This document shows, one piece after another, positions 39,247-47,285 of a stretch of DNA of 64,000 nucleotides. How positions within the stretch are numbered: position 1 is the stretch's first letter; each line of letters starts with the position of its first letter. Source of the stretch: Microbacteriaceae bacterium (GTDB lineage Bacteria > Actinomycetota > Actinomycetes > Actinomycetales > Microbacteriaceae); contig CANCKM010000002.1 of NCBI GenBank assembly GCA_947378555.1, forward strand, positions 1 to 64,000. The letters are read 5' to 3'. The notes under the pieces are model-generated. The model was given only the letters and a program-made list of their open reading frames with translations. It ran no database searches and was not told where the DNA came from. Position numbers and translations under genes: made by a program.

Positions 39247-40265
39247 AAGAGGTCGTCCTGAGCTTTTGGTTCTTCGAGCAAACCGGATTCCGCATCGATC
39301 GGTTCAGCCAAATCGACGTGGGGGGCCATTCCGGTTGGCGCGAGCGATGGAGCGATGCCGGACTCCACGTTAGCGGCCAATAAGAGAAGGTAGCTAACCG
39401 CGTTTTCGACGTCTACCTCGTCGCCCAAAGCCAAACCTTGAAGCAGCAATCTCGCCAGCATCAATTCGCTGTAAAGGTTGGCTCGCTGGCGTAGGTTGGC
39501 ATCGGCCGAAACACGCTCTCGCTGATAAGCCAATAACAAGTTGTAAGCGAGGTCTTCATCCTCACCGCTCATCAACCAAGCAAGATCTTCCGCAGGGTCG
39601 CCGATTCTCAGTGAACCGAGGTTTAGAACACCGGAAACCGCTTCGTCTTGCTCCAGCAGGTTGTCTCCGTTTAGGTTTCCGTGGATCACCGTGGTTTGGA
39701 AGCGAAACAGGTTTACGTCTTCGAGCGCGCGCTCCCAGCGACTGAGCACCACACCCGGCACCCGTCCGGTCTGCGCTGCCCGGTCTAGTTCTGTGATACG
39801 CCCGCGGACGATGTCAACCGGAGCGTACTGGGGCAGTCCGGCGGTTTCGACCAAGTTGCGAGGAAGGTTGTGAATGGCAGCCACGTTTCTAGCAATGCTT
39901 CCCACCAGGCTGCTAGAGGCATCAATCGCGCCAACCTCGATTGGATTTCCGTAAACAAAGTTGAAGAGGTAGGAACGTCGCCCGTTTGGCTCCTCGGCAA
40001 CACCCATGACGTCGGTGAACGTGAACGGAAGCTTGTCTCGTGAGTTCGAAAGCAGCCGAATAACCTTTAGTTCGGCATCCAGTTCTGCAACCGCATCGGC
40101 GTTGGCGGGGCTGCGCAATACGTAGTGATTGCCGGCAACCGAGGTAAGAAGCACTGAGTCGAACTTGCCCTCGTCTTGCCCACCGAGTTCTTTTACCTGC
40201 ACAAAGTCAAGCCCCGCGACTGCATCTTTGGCCAGCGAGGCTAAAATCAAAAGGGATCTAGCCAT
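39243..40265 (-). CDS. Aminoglycoside/macrolide phosphotransferase-fold protein with altered catalytic residues (putative pseudokinase)
   Basis: TTVIHGNLNGDNLLEQDEAVSGVLNLGSLRIGDPAEDLAWLM aligns to the APH Brenner motif region, with HGD->HGN and D(F/W)G->NLG. Confidence 0.78.
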   Translation of the reverse strand: MARSLLILASLAKDAVAGLDFVQVKELGGQDEGKFDSVLLTSVAGNHYVLRSPANADAVAELDAELKVIRLLSNSRDKLPFTFTDVMGVAEEPNGRRSYLFNFVYGNPIEVGAIDASSSLVGSIARNVAAIHNLPRNLVETAGLPQYAPVDIVRGRITELDRAAQTGRVPGVVLSRWERALEDVNLFRFQTTVIHGNLNGDNLLEQDEAVSGVLNLGSLRIGDPAEDLAWLMSGEDEDLAYNLLLAYQRERVSADANLRQRANLYSELMLARLLLQGLALGDEVDVENAVSYLLLLAANVESGIAPSLAPTGMAPHVDLAEPIDAESGLLEEPKAQDDLF

Positions 40266-40339
40266 GGCTTTAGGTTAGACAGTTGTTGCGCCGCGAGGGC
40301 GCAACGCCACACGTTTTGCCAAAGATGAGAGATGAGAGC

Positions 40340-41302
40340 ATGAACCGGAAGCTACATTTGCCGCTTGCTCAATCCGCGGTTGACCGAGACTACCTGTCGA
40401 GAAATCGGCCAAATCTCTTTGATGAACTTTGGGCCAACCCGTTGACGCGAATTTTGGTTCTAGCCGACGGAAAAGTGCTGCTCGAGGGCGATGCAAGCCA
40501 TCCGCAGGCCGCACTTCGCCTCTTAACCACCGAGGACGTTCCTTCAGCGCAGCTGCGCGCTTACCTGGGAAAGTCGACAGAGGCCAGCGAGACCGAGCCG
40601 GTAGGCACCCCAGTCGTTCTTGCGGTGCTCGGAGCAAATGCGGCGCAACTAGTCGAATCAGACCCCGCCGCCTGGCATCAGCTGAGGCGCACCGGATCGG
40701 GGCTATCGGCTCGCGACAGCGGACTTTACGCTCAGGCTCTGGCGCTTGCCAACTGGCATCAAAACCACCAACACTGCCCAAACTGCGGCACTCCAACCGT
40801 GGTTGAGCAGGGTGGCTGGGTGCGTCGCTGCCTCAAGGACGACAGAGAGCTCTACCCGCGCACCGACCCGGCAATTATTTGCTCGGTCGTTGACCAGCAG
40901 GATCGCATCTTGCTCGGATCCCAGGGCGTTTGGGAAGAAAATCGATGGTCGGTCTTGGCCGGATTTGTTGAACCCGGCGAGTCGCTTGCCGCCGCAGTGA
41001 TTCGCGAAATATACGAGGAAGCCGGAGTGCGAGCAATCAATCCCGAATTCCTAGGGAGCCAATCTTGGCCGTTCCCATACTCGCTCATGGTTGGCTTCAC
41101 GGCGACCGTAGATCCAGACCATGCCGAATCGGATACCGTTCCAGACGGCATTGAGATTGAGAAGCTGCGCTGGTTTAGCCGCGAAGAGCTGGCCACCGAA
41201 GCCAAGGACATTTTGCTGCCAAGTCGCATATCCATCGCCCGCGTTCTTATTGAAGAGTGGTTTGGCAAAGAACTGATCTCGGCTACCGAGCTAAACGGCT
41301 AA
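40340..41302 (+). CDS. nudC: NAD+ diphosphatase (Nudix)
   Basis: CPNCGTP zinc-ribbon remnant; GFVEPGESLAAAVIREIYEEAGV Nudix box; SQSWPFPYSLMVGF NudC signature. Confidence 0.94.
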   Translation: MNRKLHLPLAQSAVDRDYLSRNRPNLFDELWANPLTRILVLADGKVLLEGDASHPQAALRLLTTEDVPSAQLRAYLGKSTEASETEPVGTPVVLAVLGANAAQLVESDPAAWHQLRRTGSGLSARDSGLYAQALALANWHQNHQHCPNCGTPTVVEQGGWVRRCLKDDRELYPRTDPAIICSVVDQQDRILLGSQGVWEENRWSVLAGFVEPGESLAAAVIREIYEEAGVRAINPEFLGSQSWPFPYSLMVGFTATVDPDHAESDTVPDGIEIEKLRWFSREELATEAKDILLPSRISIARVLIEEWFGKELISATELNG

Positions 41303-42984
41303 TGAACCCAGAAACCCTGCTGAATAACCTCGACCCGGAACAGCGAGAAGCCGCCACGGCGCTGGTTGGGCCAACCTGCATTCTGGCGGGTGCGGGAACT
41401 GGAAAAACTCGAACCGTGACCCATCGAATTGCCTACGGAATCGCCAAGGGTAACTTTGCAGCGAATCGTATTTTGGCGCTGACCTACACCAATAGAGCTG
41501 CGGGGGAGCTGCGCTCTAGATTGCGTCAGCTTGGAGCGGGGCAGGTTGCCGTGAAGACCTTTCACGCTGCCGCTCTCAGCCAACTCGAATACTTTTGGCC
41601 GCAGTTCGCCGGGGTTCCAGCCCCAAGCGTCATCGAGTCCAAAGCTCGGTTGATTGCTCAAGCGGCGGAATCGCTGAAAATACGGCTGGATGCGGCCGGA
41701 GTTCGCGATCTTGCCGCCGAGGTCGAGTGGCGAAAGTACTCGATGTTGAGCATGGATCAATACGCCGAGCGAGCCAAGGTGAGGCCACTGGTGGCGGGGC
41801 TTAGCTTGGCGAAGAACATCGAGGTTCAGCTTTGCTACGAAGAGGCGAAGGTTAAATCTCAAAAGGTGGATTGGGAGGACGTGCTGATTCTCGCGCTTGG
41901 CCTCTTGCGAGCCGAACCTCGCGCACTGGCCCACGTGCAACAGCAGTACCGATTCTTCACCGTGGATGAATACCAAGACATTTCGCCATTGCAGCAGGCC
42001 TTGCTAGACGCTTGGTTAGGCGAGCACAGCGACCTTTGCGTCGTCGGAGACCCTAACCAAACCATCTATTCGTTCACCGGTGCGTCAAGCGAGTTTCTTC
42101 AGGGTTTTCAATCTCGCTACCCAGATGCCAACGTGATCGAGTTGACGCGCAACTATCGATCCACCAAACAAATTCTTAACTTTGCCAATCGATTGACGGC
42201 CGACTCGCAACTGGTGCAACCGCTGCGATCACAGGGCGCCACTGGTGAAGCGCCACGCGTGGAAAGACATCTGAACGTTCAAGCCGAGGCGGCCTCCGTG
42301 GTCGCGCAGATTCTTGAACTGCGAGCGCAGGGTGCAAAATCGAGTGAGATAGCGGTTTTGTATCGAGTCAACGGGCAATCAGAGGTGATTGAAAACGCAC
42401 TCTCGACTGCGGGAATCGACTATCAGATTCGAGGCGGCGAGCGGTTTTTTCGCCGGCCTGAGATTCAAAATGCCATCCGTGGAATTCGTGCCGAGGCCGG
42501 CTCTGGAACCGATAAGCCACTCTTTCAGGCTGTTTCGGAAATCTGTCGGTCGCTAGGTTGGCAAACCAGAGAACCAACTGAATCGGGTGCGGTGCGAGAC
42601 CGCTGGGAGTCGCTCAATTCGCTACTTGCCATCGTTGACGAAATGCCTGCCGAAGCGACCGTTTTGGATTTCGCACATGAGCTCGAAGAACGGCAACGTT
42701 CGCAGCATGAACCGGTGAAGGCCGCGGTCACTCTCTCAACCATTCACGCGGCCAAGGGCCTGGAATGGGATTCGGTTTTTATCATCGGTCTCACCGATGG
42801 CTATTTGCCCATTAGCTTTGCCAAGACAGCTGGCGAGATTCGCGAAGAGAAACGTCTGCTGTATGTTGGATTGACGAGGGCTCGTAAAAAATTGGGTTTG
42901 AGTTGGGCGCTGCAGGACTCCGGTCGAAGCCGAGAACCGTCTCGTTTTCTTGAACTACTCGAACCGAAATTTCTAACCAACTAA
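41302..42984 (+). CDS. uvrD2: UvrD2-like ATP-dependent DNA helicase
   Basis: LAGAGTGKTRTVTHRIAYGI; TVDEYQDISPLQ; VTLSTIHAAKGLEWDSVFI; start ATG at 41302 overlapping nudC stop. Confidence 0.88.
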   Translation: MNPETLLNNLDPEQREAATALVGPTCILAGAGTGKTRTVTHRIAYGIAKGNFAANRILALTYTNRAAGELRSRLRQLGAGQVAVKTFHAAALSQLEYFWPQFAGVPAPSVIESKARLIAQAAESLKIRLDAAGVRDLAAEVEWRKYSMLSMDQYAERAKVRPLVAGLSLAKNIEVQLCYEEAKVKSQKVDWEDVLILALGLLRAEPRALAHVQQQYRFFTVDEYQDISPLQQALLDAWLGEHSDLCVVGDPNQTIYSFTGASSEFLQGFQSRYPDANVIELTRNYRSTKQILNFANRLTADSQLVQPLRSQGATGEAPRVERHLNVQAEAASVVAQILELRAQGAKSSEIAVLYRVNGQSEVIENALSTAGIDYQIRGGERFFRRPEIQNAIRGIRAEAGSGTDKPLFQAVSEICRSLGWQTREPTESGAVRDRWESLNSLLAIVDEMPAEATVLDFAHELEERQRSQHEPVKAAVTLSTIHAAKGLEWDSVFIIGLTDGYLPISFAKTAGEIREEKRLLYVGLTRARKKLGLSWALQDSGRSREPSRFLELLEPKFLTN

Positions 42985-42996
42985 AGGAGGCCCAAC

Positions 42997-43494
42997 TTGC
43001 TCAACGCACCAAAAACAGCCTCCGATATCAGGCTGGAAAACAGGATCGCAAAAATAGCACTCGAACTCGATTCAGCGACGAGAAACTACGAATCAGAACT
43101 AACCCGAATGGGTGGCTGGATCAATAAGGCAGAGTATGACTGGCCGGATTACCTTCAGCTCATCTTGGCCAGAGACGCCATATTCCACATCGCAAAAAAG
43201 TACCGATCGAACAAGCCGGTGGCCCTCGCGTACGCCGAGATGAACGTGCGGGTTTGGCTAGCCGATGAGCAGTTTGTGAAAATCACCGAATTCCAAGCCG
43301 ATGACATTCTTTACCGCCTAGCGCGAGCCGGAAAATCGAGTTTCGAACCCGATTTGGGTCAGCCTTGGTATCGGCCTTGGCTGAAGCATGACAGCCAGCA
43401 CTGGTGGTGGCATCGCATGCCATTGCAGTCGGACGTGAGCCTGGCTTGGTTGCTTGAATCTCTTCCCAACCTTTGGGGCAAAGCTAAGCGCTGA
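42997..43494 (+). CDS. Hypothetical protein (165 aa, Trp-rich C-terminal half)
   Basis: TTG start with AAAGGAGG ribosome-binding site (CTAAAGGAGGCCCAACTTG); no recognised family. Confidence 0.65.
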   Translation: MLNAPKTASDIRLENRIAKIALELDSATRNYESELTRMGGWINKAEYDWPDYLQLILARDAIFHIAKKYRSNKPVALAYAEMNVRVWLADEQFVKITEFQADDILYRLARAGKSSFEPDLGQPWYRPWLKHDSQHWWWHRMPLQSDVSLAWLLESLPNLWGKAKR

Positions 43495-44575
43495 GGCTAC
43501 CCTCGGATTCACCGCAGGAGCAGGCTTTATGCATTGGCCATTTGAGGTCACTCACGGTTCCATCGGAGGCCAGAAACCGATAACCGGTTGCAGCTATCGG
43601 TTCGGATTGCGGGCCGGAATCAATGGTCTGCAATATCTTCTTGAGCACGATGCCGGCTGCAAACAGTTGACTTGCCGAGTCGTCGAAACGAAGTTCACTT
43701 GTCAATAGCTGGCTAGCTAGCACCGGCCAACCCTCATCGGAATCAATGCGCTGCTGCTCAAGGCAAAAGAGGCAGGGTGTGATTCCGGGGGTAATCATTG
43801 GGCTAACGCTCACCCCGGTGGAGTCAAACACCACCGCGATGTGGGGCACCTGACGGTTCATCCACCGAGCGTAAAGTCTGGGTTGAATGGCCTGATGGGC
43901 GATGATCACGGCGCAGTCAACGTTGTCGAGTTGCTTGGGTTCGAGTTTGGATCCGGGCACCAGTTGAATGCGATTTGGCGCACCTCGAAGAAGCCATTCG
44001 GCTGCTCCCAAACGAGACTGACCGAGCAATCCCTGAGCGTATCCGGTGTTGCCGATGTCTCTTTGGCTGACCCTAGAGCTGTCGTGCGTAATCACGGCCC
44101 CAATGCCGGCGGCGGCAAGACCGAGCGTGATGAGTAGGCCGGTCTTGCTCAGGTCATCCAGGTGAACCGCGCGCCTGCCTCGCTCAAGAAGCACCGCCTC
44201 ACCGTCGCGACCATGAACCAAGCTGGCTCGGATGATCTCGGCGAACGCACTTGAAACTGCGGAGTCGCTGAAGGGTTCGGTCTTGTCTAGGTTTCCGCGG
44301 CTTGAGTTTGAGCGTTGCCCCCGATCCGCTTCGGGGATTTGCATTAGGGGCCGAATTTTCTCGACGAGCTCGTGGGCTATCGACAGGTCAAGTTTGGACT
44401 GATTGGCAATGGCCTCGACCTGGTTATCTGCGATGCCACTGTACAAAGCGGCGATGAGTTTCTCTTGGGCCGGTGTGAGGTCTTCAAGAATGACCTGCTC
44501 CGGGCCAAGCCCAATCTGCATTACTTTCGGTGAACGCCAGAGCGCTTGCTGATGTTGATTAATTTTGAGAGCCAT
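43484..44575 (-). CDS. ThiF/E1-like (cyclodehydratase-like) protein, Rv3196-type
   Basis: LITLGLAAAGIGAVITHDSSRVSQRDIGNTGY; PCLFCLEQQRID and ACSCGE cysteine pairs; start likely MALKINQHQQ rather than track start. Confidence 0.72.
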   Translation of the reverse strand: MALKINQHQQALWRSPKVMQIGLGPEQVILEDLTPAQEKLIAALYSGIADNQVEAIANQSKLDLSIAHELVEKIRPLMQIPEADRGQRSNSSRGNLDKTEPFSDSAVSSAFAEIIRASLVHGRDGEAVLLERGRRAVHLDDLSKTGLLITLGLAAAGIGAVITHDSSRVSQRDIGNTGYAQGLLGQSRLGAAEWLLRGAPNRIQLVPGSKLEPKQLDNVDCAVIIAHQAIQPRLYARWMNRQVPHIAVVFDSTGVSVSPMITPGITPCLFCLEQQRIDSDEGWPVLASQLLTSELRFDDSASQLFAAGIVLKKILQTIDSGPQSEPIAATGYRFLASDGTVSDLKWPMHKACSCGESEGSLSA

Positions 44576-44658
44576 TTCAGGATATTGGCACGCGCACAAA
44601 AACTGGCAATCAAACTTTCCACAGCCTCGGCGGCCGCGGGCCAAAGGTAGTTCGCGAG

Positions 44659-46005
44659 CTAGCCCTGCTCGTCTAACATGCGGCGCAACTCGTCATCCAT
44701 CGAATCGGTTTCCGATCCCGCGCCGTTCAACTTGGAAATCAGCCCACTTGGGTCGTTGATGTCTTCGGCGCTTGGCACCAAGTCGGGGTGATCCCAGAGG
44801 CTGTCACGTTTGTCGTTGCCCACCGCTTCGCCGATGGCTCGCCACATCGCAGCTGCTTCACGCAACCTTTTAGGTCGCAACTGCAACCCGATGAGGGTTC
44901 CAAAAGTTTGCTCGGCTGGCCCACCGGTAGCCCGGCGCCGGCGAACCGCTTCGGCAATCGCAGCAGCACGAGGCAAGAGTTTGGTGGCGGATTCGGTCAC
45001 AACGTCAACCCAACCTTCAATCAGAGCGAGCATGGTTTCAATTCGTTCTAAAGCGAGCTCTTGGTCTTCGGTGCGTTCGGCGATGAGTGCGCCAGATTCC
45101 AGGGCTCGGCGAATTTCTTCCCCGTCTCCAGCGAAACCCTCGGCGAGCCCCTCAAGTTTGGAGTTGTCGATGGTGATTCCGGCGGCGTACTTGGAAATTT
45201 GCGAAACAATGTGGTCACGCAACCATTTGCTGTGCTTGAAAAGGCGCACGTGGGCCAGCTCGCGAACCGACAGGTATATGAAGGCTTGATCGCGCTCGAC
45301 ATCGAGCCCGGCAACGAATGAGTCAAAATTCTGAGCAACGAAGGCTGCCCGCTGATCCTGGAAAATTGGCAAACCGATATCCCCACCGGTTATTACCTCG
45401 GCAGACAGCTTTCCAAGGGCTTGGCCAAGTTGCATGGCAAACAGAGCGCCACCGGCCGAACGAAACAGGCCATCGGCCGAGGCCAGAATGCCAGCCAGTT
45501 CTTCTGGAGCGTTTTCTTTTAGGTTCTCGGTGAGCGCTTGACTCATGCGGTCGGCAACCGGCTGCGCCAAAGCCTGAAACAGGGGCATGGCGTCTTCGAC
45601 CCAAAGTTCGCGACTCAAAACTTTGGGCTCAGCGGTCAGGTCTGAAATCTCGGTTGCTTGGTTGAGCCAAAGCGAGCCAATCGAAATGGCGGCCTTGAGT
45701 TCTTCGCGAAACTTTGGATCCACCGGCTTTGAACTGGTTTTTGCCAGCTCCTTCGCCTGCTGGCTGGCCAAACCCCAGTTGACCCCTTCGGCATTTGCGC
45801 CGGCCTGGTTCATCGCGGTTTGCAACTGCCGCATGATTTGGGCTAAACCCTCCGGGTCGTTCGGAAGCCCAGCCGCCGCTGCCAACTCGGCAGGATCGAA
45901 GCCGGTTTCGCCGGACATGAGTTTCTTCAAGAACTCTTGAAAGTCCTTGGAGTTAAAATCGCGACCGGGCTCTGCGTCGGCTGAATCGTCAAAACGATCG
46001 TTCAA
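44659..46005 (-). CDS. DUF2342 zinc-dependent metalloprotease-like protein
   Basis: GAGLNDPEGLAQIMRQLQ-type N terminus, LSVRELAHVRLFKHSKWLRDHI; locus position next to PDZ protease and UPF0182. Confidence 0.85.
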   Translation of the reverse strand: MNDRFDDSADAEPGRDFNSKDFQEFLKKLMSGETGFDPAELAAAAGLPNDPEGLAQIMRQLQTAMNQAGANAEGVNWGLASQQAKELAKTSSKPVDPKFREELKAAISIGSLWLNQATEISDLTAEPKVLSRELWVEDAMPLFQALAQPVADRMSQALTENLKENAPEELAGILASADGLFRSAGGALFAMQLGQALGKLSAEVITGGDIGLPIFQDQRAAFVAQNFDSFVAGLDVERDQAFIYLSVRELAHVRLFKHSKWLRDHIVSQISKYAAGITIDNSKLEGLAEGFAGDGEEIRRALESGALIAERTEDQELALERIETMLALIEGWVDVVTESATKLLPRAAAIAEAVRRRRATGGPAEQTFGTLIGLQLRPKRLREAAAMWRAIGEAVGNDKRDSLWDHPDLVPSAEDINDPSGLISKLNGAGSETDSMDDELRRMLDEQG

Positions 46006-46154
46006 TTGGCACCACTCATGCCTCTTACGCTAGCCCCAAAAGCCTGTGAGGCACCTTAAAAAACCCTCCTAGACGATGGATGTTCGCCATCAGCGTGAAG
46101 CCAATGACAACCCCAATTCGTTGAAGTTCTGGCACTGACCTAGTCTTTAAAACA

Positions 46155-47270
46155 ATGGACTATTCAAGCTGGCACGAGAACGACACGCAAACCGAGGGTC
46201 GTGGCTCAAAACTTAGGCGAGGCCTTCAATCGAGGCATGTCGGAGTGGTATTTGGCTTGCTCCTCGTGACCGCAGCCATCGGCCTGAGCTTTCCGGCTCC
46301 GTACCTCATTGATCAACCCGGTCCGGTGTTCAACGTTCTTGGCAAAGACCAGGACAAAGCCATTTTGGAAATATCCGGAGCGCCGGTGTATTCAACCACC
46401 GGAACGCTCAATCTGATGACGGTTAGTCAGGTTGGCAAACCCGGCCAAACGCCGAACTGGGCCCAGGTTTTTGACGCTTGGATTGACCCCGCGAAGACTG
46501 TTATCCCAGTTGATGTCGCCTACCCACCGTCGGTTAGCGTTGACCAAGTCGACAAATACAGCGAGTCGCTCATGCAAGATTCACGAGAGAGTGCGGTCTA
46601 TGTTGCGCTTCGCAAGTTGGGATACGAGATTCCGGCACAGTTGCAGGCGGCGTACATTGAAGCAAAAGGCTCAAGCCAAGGATTTATCAAGGCGGGTGAC
46701 CTCATCGTTTCGGCGGGTGGTCAGGTAGTCCAGACCTTTGATGATTTGCTTTCGGTGGTTCAGGCGAGCACCGCGGGAAAGCCGCTGGAAATCGGCCTGG
46801 TGCGGGGCGGCAAGCCGCTGCAGGTAACTGTCGTTCCGAAGAAGGTCGACGGAAAAATTCGAATCGGCCTGGGTTTGAACTACAAGTATTCGTTTCCCGT
46901 GGACGTGCAGTTCCACTTGCAGGACGTCTCGGGGCCGAGCGGTGGAACGATGTTTGCCCTCGGCATCTATGACCTGCTAACCCCTGGTGAACTAACCGGT
47001 GGTCACAATATCAGCGGCACCGGAACCATCGACTTCGACGGTCAGGTTGGGCCCATCGGAGGAATCCAACAGAAGATGTATTCCGCATTGCGAGCCGGAT
47101 CCAAGTGGTTTCTAGCCCCGAAATCCAACTGTGACGAGGTTGTCGGCTTCATTCCTGAAGGCCTACACGTGACCACAATCAGCACCTTCGCCGAGGCGCT
47201 TCACGCCGTTGAGGCCATCGGAAGCAATTCGAACACTTCAGCGTTACCCACCTGTACAGCATCCAAGTAA
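46155..47270 (+). CDS. PDZ-domain Lon-like protease (YlbL family)
   Basis: N-terminal TM; FPAPYLIDQPGPVFNVLG; PDZ; GPSGGTMFALGIYDLLTPGELTGGHNISGTGTIDFDGQVGPIGGIQQK. Confidence 0.93.
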   Translation: MDYSSWHENDTQTEGRGSKLRRGLQSRHVGVVFGLLLVTAAIGLSFPAPYLIDQPGPVFNVLGKDQDKAILEISGAPVYSTTGTLNLMTVSQVGKPGQTPNWAQVFDAWIDPAKTVIPVDVAYPPSVSVDQVDKYSESLMQDSRESAVYVALRKLGYEIPAQLQAAYIEAKGSSQGFIKAGDLIVSAGGQVVQTFDDLLSVVQASTAGKPLEIGLVRGGKPLQVTVVPKKVDGKIRIGLGLNYKYSFPVDVQFHLQDVSGPSGGTMFALGIYDLLTPGELTGGHNISGTGTIDFDGQVGPIGGIQQKMYSALRAGSKWFLAPKSNCDEVVGFIPEGLHVTTISTFAEALHAVEAIGSNSNTSALPTCTASK

Positions 47271-47285
47271 AGAAACGGATTAACC

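Noticed and set aside
40790-40865. NudC zinc ribbon has only three cysteines (CPNC...RRCLKDDREL)
   Set aside because: Actinobacterial NudC proteins often depart from the E. coli Cys4 pattern, and the Nudix box and SQPWPFPxS-type signature are intact; not strong enough to call a pseudoenzyme.
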